Positions 51,701 through 62,308 of a stretch of DNA of 64,000 nt are shown here, in pieces. Location: NCBI GenBank assembly GCA_015068085.1, contig SVLF01000007.1:1-64000 (forward strand), in the 5' to 3' direction. Source of the stretch: Oscillospiraceae bacterium (GTDB lineage Bacteria; Bacillota; Clostridia; Oscillospirales; JAAYXM01). Under the pieces are notes generated by a model. It made no database searches. It worked only from the letters and a program-made list of their open reading frames with translations, and was not told where the DNA came from. Both the position numbers and the translations under genes were made by a program. Position 1 is the first letter of the stretch. Each line of letters begins with the position of its first letter.

Positions 51701-53400
51701 ATTGCATAAACATCAACCATACCGTCATTTTTTCCGATATCCGCAACAGATGTATCTGAGCTTTTCCACGTTATCGTTGCACCTGACAAATCTTTATATG
51801 ACTTATTGCTGAGAAGAATAGAAACCGAGGCTTCACCGTCTTCGTTGACTGTGATGCTCTTCTTCATCGGCACAGCGTCTCCCGTACCGCTTGTGAGCCA
51901 GAAATCACCGACAGAGCCTACACCGTCTCTTGCCCAGAAAGCGATTGTGTAATATCCGGCTTCCGGAATTTCAAAGCCCTGTATTTTGTTAGGTGCTGAT
52001 ATCAGCTTATCAAAATCATCTCCCGCGCCTTCTTCATCACACGGATAACTTCCTATGTAAGTGCCGAGAGATGCTTCTATTTTATCTTTGTTTCCGGAAA
52101 TATTGTCTGTGTAAACCCCACCGGCTTCTTCGAGCTTCTTGATTGTGCTGAGATAAACTCTCACATCCTTAGCGCCGCTCATTATTCCGTTTTTCATTTC
52201 CATTGTATATGTTCCCGCTACGGGGATATATACTTCATATACTACCGCAACATTAGACGCAATCTGCATATTGCCGGTACCTTTTGAGTTGTCACCTCTC
52301 GGTCGGGCATAACGTGTTGTGGTATTTTCTTTATCGAAATTACCGTCGTAGTATTGGTAAAAGTCATCAGTGTTTTTATATGTAGCCTGTCTTACTGCTT
52401 CATTACGGGGTGATCCGCCTATCGATGTCGCAAAATACCCTATATCATAAAATATCTTTGCACCGGCGTTTGCAACCTTGATGGTCTTTGATGCGGAAAG
52501 CACTCCTCCCGCAGATTCAAGTGTCGCCGTAATGGTTGCCTCGCCTTCTTCACCGCCGATGATTAAACCGTTATCGGATACCGTTGCGTTTCCGGTTACG
52601 GAATACGAAGCTTTATCGGTAACATCTTCAAAAGTGCCGTCGCTCATAATAGCTGTAACCGTCATCTGTGCCGTTCCGCCGTTCGGTGCGATTGCAGTTT
52701 TATCCACCTCTGCTGAAATCAACATCGGCACGGCGCCGGGTCCGCCGTTAAGAGTAATTGCCCCCGGATACATCCTCGCGTTTGAGTCTGTCCCTGAATT
52801 TTGATCCTTCAGTGCCTTATAAACGACCAAGTATTTGCCTGCTTCCGGGAAATAATAGTCTCCTGCTCCGATCGTTGCCTTCGCATTTCCCGAGCCGTTT
52901 TCATTTCTGAAATCAATATCCGTTGTCTGCGCCGTTTCTTCAGTAAGCGCAGCGGCAATTTCATTATCTGTATACTCTGTTCCCGTAGCTTCATTGATCA
53001 GCGGAAGAATCCACATTCCCGCTTGCTGTGCCGCGGCAACGCTTTTCTTCATGTGACCGTACTCAAGCGTCACATCATATTTTCCTGCCTTGGGAACATA
53101 TATCTCCACTGCTACCCATTCGCCTACAAAACAATTGTAGTAAAGGCAATATGAATTCTGCACAATAAACCCTCTGCTTGTAGCCTTTGAATGATAACCC
53201 CAGAATTCACTTGTGTCAGCAAACCCAATTCCGGTTATATCCGTATCATTCGGGAATGTATATCCCGCACCTGAAACCATCCCGTACCTTACGGTAATGC
53301 CGGAATATTCCTGCGCATTCTCTCCGTCTGCAGAAACCGCCGGCACAAGGCTTATAAGCATTGCAAGCGACAAAAACAATGATAATAATCTTTTCATCAA
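45777..53400 (-). pseudogene. giant secreted heparinase II/III-like polysaccharide lyase with Big2 and three SLH repeats, split by a frame change near 51335
   Basis: 51304-53400 has signal peptide and Ig/CBM-like modules; 45777-51341 has Big2, CPDCKRLFPSND zinc site, HGHPDSLELNVDAYGLNLGADLAYP..SHNTVLIN lyase motifs, poly-Gly linker, C-terminal SLH; frames join as LTINV-PTAGKYAV. Confidence 0.75.
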
Positions 53401-53444
53401 TGGTCCTCCTCGTGTTGTATGGATTCTAATATCTTTTCTCTATA

Positions 53445-54296
53445 TTACTCAAGATAAAGCGTTTCACCGGATGATATCTTGTGCATCTCGCCGTCAATCA
53501 CAAACCATATCTCAAAAAGAGTAGGGTTGTAAATAATTGAACCGTCTGCACTATAGATAAGCGAGTTATATGCATTTACGTATTCGTAAATTTCCATATT
53601 GGTCGCATACCATATATCGTCTTTTCCGGAAAGCTTCTCACAGATTTCATCAAGAAGCTCCCAGCCGGTATAACGCTCAAACTCGTTGCTGTGTCCCCAA
53701 AGGTAAAAGAGTCTTGGACCCCCGCGCGAATTTCTTATCCTGTTTTTCTCGTCATCCATAAAAGCATCGATGTATTCCGGAAGCTCAGGATTTGCGTGGC
53801 GCGTAGTCGGAATCCAGTTATGCCAGTCGGTAGGCAAATGGAACTCCTTATTGTCTCCACGGAGAGATCGGGCATATACAACATCAAGGTCTGTGAGATA
53901 TCTTTTGACGTTTTCGTAAGTAGCGCCGTTTTCAAAATACGTTATCCCTGAATCCGGATACGCCATTCCGCGTATTATAATCCCAAGCTTTTTTTCCCAC
54001 TCAAGCCGACAATCAAGGGTATCGCGGATTCCCTCAATGCATCTCATACTTCCGTTTGCACGGTGAACGGTACCGTGAATGGCAACCTCATGTCCTCTGT
54101 CAAGTATATATTCCCGAACCTGCTCCGCGGTAATATGGTTCTCGCGAAGCCCCTCGTGGTTGAGGTTAAACGTTGCTTTCATCCCGCACGAGGTTATCTT
54201 ATCCGAAAAGCGCATATCCTCACGCAGGCCGTCATCATAGCTTAGCGTTACCGCCTTTGCCTTTCCGCCCGGAAATCTTAAAAATCTGTATTGCAT
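53445..54296 (-). CDS. polysaccharide deacetylase family protein
   Basis: AVTLSYDDGLREDMRFSDKI, NLNHEGLRE, GHEVAIHGTVHRANG. Confidence 0.85.
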   Translation of the reverse strand: MQYRFLRFPGGKAKAVTLSYDDGLREDMRFSDKITSCGMKATFNLNHEGLRENHITAEQVREYILDRGHEVAIHGTVHRANGSMRCIEGIRDTLDCRLEWEKKLGIIIRGMAYPDSGITYFENGATYENVKRYLTDLDVVYARSLRGDNKEFHLPTDWHNWIPTTRHANPELPEYIDAFMDDEKNRIRNSRGGPRLFYLWGHSNEFERYTGWELLDEICEKLSGKDDIWYATNMEIYEYVNAYNSLIYSADGSIIYNPTLFEIWFVIDGEMHKISSGETLYLE

Positions 54297-54319
54297 AACA
54301 CCCGCTCCTTGCACCCAAA

Positions 54320-55885
54320 CTATTTTATCTTGTTATACGCATTTTCGTAAACCGCGAGAAGCTCTTTAATCGGAAGAGATGAAAGCTCCTTTTGGAATTC
54401 ATCCCATTCACTCATCGGACGCTGACCGATAATGAACTTCTGAATATTTTCTTTTACCATTGTACCAAGCGTTGTGCTGTAATCCGCCACTTCTGCTTTC
54501 TCCGCTGAGCTTAAGTTTATATATACAGTCGGATCAAGCTTCGGATAAGTATACTCAAGAACAAAATCAGTCGTTGCCGCCTGTTCCTCGGACATACCCG
54601 CCTCTGCTGCCGCCGGATCGATACGGAGATATGAACCGATTGTCTGGAAGCCGTAAAGAACCTGCGCATTGTTCTCTCCCTCTGGGAAGATAAAGCGTTT
54701 TTTGCCGTTGACTACCTCATAGGTTTCGCCTTCTTTGCCCCACGAAACAAGCTCGCTTCCCTCGTTGGAATAGAACCAGTTTATGTATCTCCATGCATTT
54801 GCAATGGATGCCTCATCTCCGGTGTTTGCAACTGCCATACCGGTCGGGTCCCAGTTGAGCTTGTTAAACATCGGAACACCGATACCGTTATCCGCATGCG
54901 GCGGTTTCATAGCTGTAAGGTTAAACTCCGGATTGTTAGGACGTGCAAGATTGTTGAAGAAGTCAATACGAATCTGATACTCCGGCATGATAAAGCCGCG
55001 GTCTGTGGTAACAAGCTCCTGCCACGAAGAAGTGTTGATTGTGAAATAATCCTGCGGAATAAGCTTTTCGTCATACATCTTCTTGAAGAATGTTACGAGC
55101 TGAAGCATAATGTCGCTTTCTGCCGTTCCGTAGCTCCACTTTTCATTATCGAAATCATAATAAACGCCATAGCTGAAATTCGGCTTCCACATTGAGCCTA
55201 TAACAGCAAGATTGTTGATGCCGTTTCTCATGCAGAAGGGATATGACTCAGGATACAGCTCTTTAAGCTTTTTTGAAACTGTGTAAAGCTCATCAAGAGT
55301 TTCCGGAGTTTTGAGACCGTGTTTGTCGAAAATATCCTTGCGATAGAGCCATGCGCGAACATTCTTTGAACGCTCCATACCGTAGACAGGCGTGAAATAC
55401 ACCTTCCCGTCAACCGCTTTATGCATATCTCTCATCCACTGCTCATCCTCGGAAACGCTATCCCAGAACTTATTATAGTCCGGCAGGAACTCTTCATAAT
55501 CATCAAAGGCAAGGAATGCGCCCTGCTCGCAGTAGTCTGAAAACGTTCCCGGTCTGCCGGAAAACCCGAATACATCCGGCAAGGAATCCGGTGCTGCCAT
55601 TGTGAGCGAAAACTTTGTTCCGAAGTCCGAAGACGGAACAGCGTTAACATTGATAGTCCCGCCGATTGCCTCTTCTATGTACTCCCATACCTTCCAGTTT
55701 TCGTCATACGGCCAGCTTGCATGGCTTGCTATAGTGATGTCAAGCACTGCATCATCGGGAATTTGCTTTCCCTCCGGAATGTCATAGGAGACCTCCCCCG
55801 AAAGCGCTTTCTCCCCCGCACCGCCGCAAGCGGCAAGCGATAAAATCATAAGTCCTGCAAGAATTAAGCTTAAAAATCTTTTCAT
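54320..55885 (-). CDS. extracellular solute-binding lipoprotein (sugar ABC type)
   Basis: lipobox LSLAACGG; SBP architecture. Confidence 0.88.
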   Translation of the reverse strand: MKRFLSLILAGLMILSLAACGGAGEKALSGEVSYDIPEGKQIPDDAVLDITIASHASWPYDENWKVWEYIEEAIGGTINVNAVPSSDFGTKFSLTMAAPDSLPDVFGFSGRPGTFSDYCEQGAFLAFDDYEEFLPDYNKFWDSVSEDEQWMRDMHKAVDGKVYFTPVYGMERSKNVRAWLYRKDIFDKHGLKTPETLDELYTVSKKLKELYPESYPFCMRNGINNLAVIGSMWKPNFSYGVYYDFDNEKWSYGTAESDIMLQLVTFFKKMYDEKLIPQDYFTINTSSWQELVTTDRGFIMPEYQIRIDFFNNLARPNNPEFNLTAMKPPHADNGIGVPMFNKLNWDPTGMAVANTGDEASIANAWRYINWFYSNEGSELVSWGKEGETYEVVNGKKRFIFPEGENNAQVLYGFQTIGSYLRIDPAAAEAGMSEEQAATTDFVLEYTYPKLDPTVYINLSSAEKAEVADYSTTLGTMVKENIQKFIIGQRPMSEWDEFQKELSSLPIKELLAVYENAYNKIK

Positions 55886-56015
55886 GTTGTTGTCCTCCAT
55901 TTATTAAGAATATTTTACAACCTTAGTTATATTATATAATGCGTAAATCGCAATTTTAATAAAATCGTTCACGTTCTGCAAAATTTCATATAGTAATTTG
56001 TGGGAATATAAATGA

Positions 56016-56079
56016 GCGGAGAGGATGTCCTCTCCGCCCGTGAATTTTAGTCTGCGTAGATTACGCGGTATGTGCCGTT
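56016..56079 (-). pseudogene. 3' remnant plus terminator of a surface-protein gene
   Basis: 56047-56079 encodes NGTYRVIYAD*, matching NGTYRVIYAN* of the 57146 gene; hairpin 56016-56037. Confidence 0.6.
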
Positions 56080-56094
56080 ACTTTGAAAAACCGG

Positions 56095-56151
56095 TTGACA
56101 AATTAAGTATTTTTATGTATAATGAAACTACGATAATATCGTAGTTTCATT
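56095..56151 (+). promoter_or_regulatory. higBA promoter and operator
   Basis: TTGACA-N17-TATAAT; 31-bp odd palindrome 56121-56151 (15-bp arms). Confidence 0.85.
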
Positions 56152-56163
56152 GGATGTGATAAA

Positions 56164-56493
56164 ATGACAAGAGAATTTGTTCATACCGCTCCTTTTCTCA
56201 AATGTTGGAAGGCGATGGGCTTAAGCACGGACGATTTAAGAAAGCTTGAACTGATACTGCTTAAAAGTCCGCAGTCAGGTGATGTAATACAAGGGACTGG
56301 CGGTGCGCGCAAGCTCCGGATTCGTCTTGAGGGAAAAGGAAAAAGCGGAGGCGGCAGAGTTATATATCTTGATATTTTCGAAAAAGAGAAATTATATTTT
56401 CTTTTTGCATATCCTAAAAATGTACAAGAGGATTTGATCCCTGAGCAAAAAGAAGCAATCAGGATGTTAATAAACAGAATAAAGGAGGAATAA
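56164..56493 (+). CDS. higB: RelE/HigB-family toxin
   Basis: GTGGARKLRIRLEGKGKSGGGRVIYLD..LYFLFAYPKN. Confidence 0.85.
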   Translation: MTREFVHTAPFLKCWKAMGLSTDDLRKLELILLKSPQSGDVIQGTGGARKLRIRLEGKGKSGGGRVIYLDIFEKEKLYFLFAYPKNVQEDLIPEQKEAIRMLINRIKEE

Positions 56494-56497
56494 GCTT

Positions 56498-56848
56498 ATG
56501 CACGAACCGAACTTTAAATCTTCACTATCTATGAATGAAATCGAAGAAAATTTCAAAAACATTGATTTCTTTTCCGGAATTATGGATGGTCTTAACGAGG
56601 CTCTTGCTTACGAAAAGGGAAAAGCTTCTTCTGTATCCTTTGCAAGAAAACAAAGCCTTCCTTCCGTAAACGTCGTCGAAATCAGAAAATCGCTTTCCAT
56701 GACGCAAAAATCCTTCGCTTCTGTTCTCGGCGTTTCATCCCGCACTGTTGAGTCATGGGAAAGCGGAAAAACAACTCCAACCCCAACAGCAAAAAAACTG
56801 ATACATTTAATTTCTCAAGATCATACACTGATTGATAGGTTGATGTAA
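56498..56848 (+). CDS. higA: HigA-family XRE antitoxin
   Basis: IRKSLSMTQKSFASVLGVSSRTVESWESGKTTPTPTAKKLIHLI. Confidence 0.88.
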   Translation: MHEPNFKSSLSMNEIEENFKNIDFFSGIMDGLNEALAYEKGKASSVSFARKQSLPSVNVVEIRKSLSMTQKSFASVLGVSSRTVESWESGKTTPTPTAKKLIHLISQDHTLIDRLM

Positions 56849-56867
56849 AACGCGCATTCAGTTACAT

Positions 56868-56891
56868 CTGGGCTGTAGCAAAACAGCCCAG
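56868..56891 (+). terminator. hairpin downstream of higA
   Basis: ctgggctgt-agcaaa-acagcccag, no clear T tract. Confidence 0.45.
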
Positions 56892-57145
56892 ACCGCATAA
56901 AGTGTAAAAGTGATATTTTTTTGCAGATAACATCGGAAAAGTATATGGTATGAAGTATGAAAGTAAATTGAAAATTCGGCAGAAGCCGAATTTGAGGATT
57001 TAGTTACACTTTATGCGTAAAGCTTATCGGACCTCTCGACGTACTTATGTACTACTTCGGGTCCGATTTGCTCATTCTGCACTATTTTTCTAAAGCCCCA
57101 AAGGGATTGTAGCAAAATGCATTTCGCTACAATCCCCCGTAAATT

Positions 57146-59917
57146 TTAGTTTGCGTAAATTACGCGGTATGTGCCGTTGTCGTTGTAGATGAGGTATGCT
57201 GTTGCAGCATCCACATCCGCACTGTCATACGGCTTTGCGGTAAACTGGCCACGCAAATTGTTCTTCGCTTCGCGGGATACTGCACGGCTGTTTGCAGAAT
57301 TTATTTTTGCATTTGCTCCGAAGAGAATACCAACTTCAACAATGTTCGCGCCGTTAGCATCGTAAGAAATCATTCTTGCACCATCTGTTTTCTTATCGTC
57401 GATTGAGATAATCGGCTTGTTGTCATTTTCTGCTTCTTCAAATGTAATCGTTGCTTCGCTCCATACGCAGTAGGTGTAGCTCGTTCCGTAAGCAACCGTC
57501 TCGCCGTTTACTTTCCAGAAGCCGGCATTATCTGCGCTCATCTCTATTTCCGTATCATATGCATATGTACCGGATGATTTATTGCTTGTCACATTTGCCG
57601 GAACCGTTACAGCAAAGCTGTCTGTGTCCGTAAACTTTGCAACAACGCGGGTAAGCTTTTCAAACACCTTATCTGCTGCAATTTTACTCTCACCGTCTAC
57701 CGTCCAGAAGAAGCTGTTGTAACCTGTAAGAGTCGGTGTTACGCCATTTGCAAGCGTACCAAACGTTTCATTATCGACAGCCTTGCTTGCAAGGAACTGT
57801 CCGTTGAAGTTGTAGAATTCAACGTTTACCGCTGCATCAGTTGCAGTGTCAACATCATAAACTGCGGTGAGATAGGTGTTTGTAAGAAGCGGGAAAGAAT
57901 ATGTTTTGCTTGTCGTTACCCACACGCCGTTATCACGGCTTCCGCGCTTCCAGCCGCGGAAGATGTATCCCTCAACATCACTTGCTGTTACCTTAACTGT
58001 TTTTCCGGGAGTTATATCTGGTGTTGTATTTCCGACTTTATAGTCTTCAATATTCGTCGTGACTCCTGCATTATCCGCAAGAGTTGATGTTGCCATAAAC
58101 TGAACAGTTTCTACTTCATCTGTTGCAGTTTTATCAACAACCGTAACTGTTCGCGTTGCGGTTACTGCATTGTCATCCTCGCCAATTGTTGCGGTAATGT
58201 CTGCTGTACCTGTTCCGACTGCTGTGATTGTTTTGCCTTCCACCTTAACAACAGATGTATCTGAGCTTACATAAGTTGTCGTATCATCGCTCTGTGCTAT
58301 GACATCACCATTAGTGTCACAAGCTATCGCACCGGTGATGGTTGCAGTGTTATCAGTGTCATTAAGGGTAAGAGTTGTCTTGTCCATCTCGACTATCGCC
58401 GGCATGGGAAGTGTTACGCCTGTGCCGTTGGTAAGGGTGAAGTTACCGACATATCCGTATCCGTCACTTGCTAAGAAAGAAATAATATGATATCCTTTTT
58501 CAAGTTCAATACCTGTCATAACATTAGGTTCACTTCTGACCGCATAATCATCCGCAGTTGCACTTGTTCTGTCGCAACTATATTCAGCTACTTTTCTTCC
58601 TAATTTCTCATTCCCGTTTGTCAATTCTACATTTTCTGCGTCGCTGACCCAAACCTCTGTATTTCCCGCTCCTGTATACTCCTGATTCCACATCTCCATA
58701 GTGTAATTACCTGTTTGCGGAACATATATTTCAAAAGCAAGCGCAATCGTATTCGTCAACTGAATTCCCGGTTTAGACAAGCGAAGTCTCAAATTTCCTC
58801 CGGATTGAGCCGGATTTGCAGTCTTAGAATTGTGTCCATAATATCTGTAGAATCCCTTCGAATAATCATAAGTAAGCGCTGTTAAAAAACCTTCGTTCAA
58901 CCTATCCAACATACCGTCTCCGATTTGGTAATCAATCGAAACGCCTTCTGCGGTGACAGTTATTTTTTCAGAAGATGCTACTTCCGGATAACCGTCTACA
59001 GTTGCAGTGATTGTAGTTGTACCATAAGCTTTCGCCGTGATAGCACCATTTTCATCAACAGTTGCTATGTTTTTATCACTACTAGAATAAGTAACCTTGT
59101 AATCCTCCGGTGCAACTGAACCGTCACTCATATATGCAGTCGCTGTCATCTGTGCTGTTTCGCCAATCTGAAGCTCTGTCTTATCATCAACAACGACAGT
59201 ATCCATTGTCATTGGAATTAAATTCACGTCATTTTCTCCGTCACCATCAAGAGTGATGGTTCCCGGATACAAGCGTGCGTTTGTACTATCTGTTTTTCCA
59301 GCAATTCCCTTATAAACAACTAAATATGTTCCGGATTCTGAAAACTCATAGTCCCCTACGTTTACCTGAGTTTCGCTATTTTTACTGCTTCCGTCATTAA
59401 GAAAATCCAAACTTGTTGTCTGTGCTGTTTTATCTACCAACGCCTCAGCTATCTGAGCATCTGTGTATTCTGTACCGGTAGTTTCATTAATCAAAGGAAG
59501 TATCCACATTCCAGCCTGCTGTGCTGCGCCAGCAGTAGTGGATGAATCTTTCATATAACCATGGTTGAGAACTATGTCATATTTTCCTTTTCGAGGAACA
59601 TATATTTCAATCGCTACCCAATCACCAACCAAAGCATTATAATAAATACAATACGAATTTTGTACACTAAACACCCTGTTTGTTGCTTTCGAATTATATT
59701 TCCAAAAACCATTTGTATCATCGAAAGTAACTTTGGTTAAATCTTCCCCTATCGCCGTATCATTAAAATTATACCCCGCACCGGAAACCATTCCATACTT
59801 CACCGTAATCCCGGAGTATTCCATTTCCGTCTCCGTCGTTGTATCTTCCGCAAATACTGCGGGAACGAGGCTTATGATGAGTGCCAATGCGAGTAATGTG
59901 CTTAAAAATCTTTTCAC
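57146..59917 (-). CDS. secreted surface protein with Big2 and CBM-like modules
   Basis: signal peptide MKRFLSTLLALALIISLVPAVFA, VTYSSSDKNIATVDENGAITAKAYGTTTITATV; homologous to the N-terminus of the 53400 gene. Confidence 0.8.
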   Translation of the reverse strand: MKRFLSTLLALALIISLVPAVFAEDTTTETEMEYSGITVKYGMVSGAGYNFNDTAIGEDLTKVTFDDTNGFWKYNSKATNRVFSVQNSYCIYYNALVGDWVAIEIYVPRKGKYDIVLNHGYMKDSSTTAGAAQQAGMWILPLINETTGTEYTDAQIAEALVDKTAQTTSLDFLNDGSSKNSETQVNVGDYEFSESGTYLVVYKGIAGKTDSTNARLYPGTITLDGDGENDVNLIPMTMDTVVVDDKTELQIGETAQMTATAYMSDGSVAPEDYKVTYSSSDKNIATVDENGAITAKAYGTTTITATVDGYPEVASSEKITVTAEGVSIDYQIGDGMLDRLNEGFLTALTYDYSKGFYRYYGHNSKTANPAQSGGNLRLRLSKPGIQLTNTIALAFEIYVPQTGNYTMEMWNQEYTGAGNTEVWVSDAENVELTNGNEKLGRKVAEYSCDRTSATADDYAVRSEPNVMTGIELEKGYHIISFLASDGYGYVGNFTLTNGTGVTLPMPAIVEMDKTTLTLNDTDNTATITGAIACDTNGDVIAQSDDTTTYVSSDTSVVKVEGKTITAVGTGTADITATIGEDDNAVTATRTVTVVDKTATDEVETVQFMATSTLADNAGVTTNIEDYKVGNTTPDITPGKTVKVTASDVEGYIFRGWKRGSRDNGVWVTTSKTYSFPLLTNTYLTAVYDVDTATDAAVNVEFYNFNGQFLASKAVDNETFGTLANGVTPTLTGYNSFFWTVDGESKIAADKVFEKLTRVVAKFTDTDSFAVTVPANVTSNKSSGTYAYDTEIEMSADNAGFWKVNGETVAYGTSYTYCVWSEATITFEEAENDNKPIISIDDKKTDGARMISYDANGANIVEVGILFGANAKINSANSRAVSREAKNNLRGQFTAKPYDSADVDAATAYLIYNDNGTYRVIYAN

Positions 59918-60100
59918 TTTGTTTTCCTCCTTGAATTTTGTTTTTATTTTAAATGTATTTGCTACTTAATTTAGTTTGGTGTTGTAATTACAACACCAAA
60001 GGGCATATGCCCTTTCGGATGGAAGCTTTCCCCTCTCGTGTCATCCTGAGGCTTGCCGAAGGATCTCCCGCGCATCCCTCCACTCTCGAAAGAGAAGCTT

Positions 60101-61141
60101 TTAAAACGGAGTTACCTTATATCCGTCCGTAACAGCGGTTGCATCTTCAATAAACGCAAGCAGCGCATCAAAGTCGGACGGAAGATGTGCGTGTCCGCCC
60201 TCGCGGAGACGATATGCAATGTTTTCCGGCACTCCGTAAAGCTCCCACACTTCTTTCGCGGCCTCGTGGGTGAGGTATGCCCCCTTCGGGTTTGCCCATG
60301 TATCGTCGCTTCCGTTCGTTTCAAGCAAGCATCGCGGTGCAACGCACGCTTTTAAGAAATGCTGGTCAAACGGCAGCTCGTGGTCGCGCCCGATATATTC
60401 CTTGAGCTTCGGACCGAACCAGTATGCAACACCGCGCAGAATTTCTTCAAGACGCTCGTTTCCGCGCTTTCCGTCGCGCGGCTCTGTTCGATAGCGGAAG
60501 CATCCGCCACCGCCGCACCCCGAGCCATTCGGGTTTACAACGGCGAAGCGTTCATCAACCGCTCCGGCAAGAAGCACTGTCTTTCCCCCGCGGGAATGAC
60601 CGGTTATCGTAACCTTTTCCGTATCAACAAACGGTAATGTTTCGAGCGCGTCCATCGCGCGGGAATATCCCCACGCCCACGCGGAAATTGCTCCAAAGGC
60701 AAGCCCCGGATACATTTCATAAATTCCGCCCGTGCGATCCTCATGGTGTAAATCCTTTGCAAACTCAACTCTGTTAAACTTTGCAACTACATATCCGCGC
60801 GCAATTGCATCGTCAATAACCGTGTCACTGCAATTGCGGTAGCATCCATCGCCGGTAAGGATGACGGGGTATTTCTTTCCTTCCTCAAGCGGACGCGGCT
60901 TGAACACCTGCATCATAAAGTTAAACCGCTCATTAATATGAACCTTCATACTAAGCGCATTTATCGGATGCTGAAGCTGTTCAACGCGGATGCTCTCCGG
61001 CTCCGGCGGAAGACCGCCGTACTCGAGGTCAACTATTCTATCAAGAATCTCACGTCGGCGCTTTCGCCACGCCTCTACGCTGTTTCCCGAATCAATCGGC
61101 GGAAGCGGCGCAAGGAGTCTGTCCTGCATACTTTTCATCAT
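60101..61141 (-). CDS. CE15-like (glucuronoyl) esterase
   Basis: TGHSRGGKTVLLAGAVDERFAVVNPNGSGCGGGG nucleophile region, late EGGHAHLPSD His. Confidence 0.7.
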   Translation of the reverse strand: MMKSMQDRLLAPLPPIDSGNSVEAWRKRRREILDRIVDLEYGGLPPEPESIRVEQLQHPINALSMKVHINERFNFMMQVFKPRPLEEGKKYPVILTGDGCYRNCSDTVIDDAIARGYVVAKFNRVEFAKDLHHEDRTGGIYEMYPGLAFGAISAWAWGYSRAMDALETLPFVDTEKVTITGHSRGGKTVLLAGAVDERFAVVNPNGSGCGGGGCFRYRTEPRDGKRGNERLEEILRGVAYWFGPKLKEYIGRDHELPFDQHFLKACVAPRCLLETNGSDDTWANPKGAYLTHEAAKEVWELYGVPENIAYRLREGGHAHLPSDFDALLAFIEDATAVTDGYKVTPF

Positions 61142-61323
61142 CCCTTCCTCAATTTTTGTTAAAAATGTATTACATTACGGCTTTATTATATATCCTATAC
61201 AACCCGAATTTAATAAAATCGTTCATAATTTCAAAAATTTTTTTTACAAGGTTTTGTATGTTGACAAACAGGAACGAATGGTGCTATATTATAATTATAA
61301 ATTCAAAAAAGGGATGTGAGAAA

Positions 61324-62256
61324 ATGGAAAAAGAGATGAAAAAAAGTAAAAACGCCATCATTTCAAGCTCTATTTCTCCTTTTCTCACCGAAAGACCTCC
61401 GGTCAACGTAACTCACATTACCGAAATAGTGAAAGAACATACCTTCCCGCGCCACACAGACTATCCCTCCATATGGATATGCCTTGACGGAGAGTTTCTC
61501 CTTCGCACCGAGCACGGAAATGTCCACTGCGCTTCCGGCAGCGTAGTAATTGTTCCTGCCGGAACTTTATACTATCCCGAGGTCTCCTCTGCCGGCAAGC
61601 TTTCCGTTATGCGTATATTTACGGAATACAACACCTACAAGAATGTTAACCACGCGGCTTTCATCAGTTCCATCACGCACCTGCTTCTGCACGCATTTTC
61701 AAAGGAGCTGGGCTTTGAGCCTGTGCGCACGGTCATTCTTTCCGCAGCTTCTCTCGAACAAGCAAAAACGCTTTTCTTCGCTCCGTCGCTTAAATCCATT
61801 GAAAAGTTCTTTTCTTTACCGGAGTTTTCTCTTTCCGATAAACAAAAAAAGACGGCGCTTTCCGTCTTCTCAAGGCGTCTTTTGCCGGTGCTTGATGCTA
61901 TGACGTATATTCATAAAAATTACTCGCAGAAAATCACCAGCGAAAGTCTTGCAAAAGCAAGCAGGCTTTGCCGCACAAATCTTTTTACGCTTTTTAAAAG
62001 ATATCTTGACGTATCGCCACTGACCTATCTTGTTATGATACGGGTTGTACGCGCACAGTTTGCGCTCACGCACACACAATATTCCCTGCAGTATATATCC
62101 GATATGTGCGGCTTCGCAAACTGCTCACATATGAGCAAATGCTACAGACAGTATAAAGGCTTTTTGCCGAGAGAAGACAGAGCAAAGATGAAGAGATACC
62201 GTAAAAAATATCCCAATCTTCACGTATCTCACGATTACTTTTTTAAAGAAGAGTAA
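61324..62256 (+). CDS. AraC-family regulator
   Basis: cupin-like N-terminus, HTH ITSESLAKASRLCRTNLFTLFKRYLDVSPLTYLVMIRVVRAQ. Confidence 0.88.
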   Translation: MEKEMKKSKNAIISSSISPFLTERPPVNVTHITEIVKEHTFPRHTDYPSIWICLDGEFLLRTEHGNVHCASGSVVIVPAGTLYYPEVSSAGKLSVMRIFTEYNTYKNVNHAAFISSITHLLLHAFSKELGFEPVRTVILSAASLEQAKTLFFAPSLKSIEKFFSLPEFSLSDKQKKTALSVFSRRLLPVLDAMTYIHKNYSQKITSESLAKASRLCRTNLFTLFKRYLDVSPLTYLVMIRVVRAQFALTHTQYSLQYISDMCGFANCSHMSKCYRQYKGFLPREDRAKMKRYRKKYPNLHVSHDYFFKEE

Positions 62257-62308
62257 AAAAATCCCTGCAGCTCAATCCGTCAGGATTTAACCGCAGGGTA
62301 TTTTTTAT

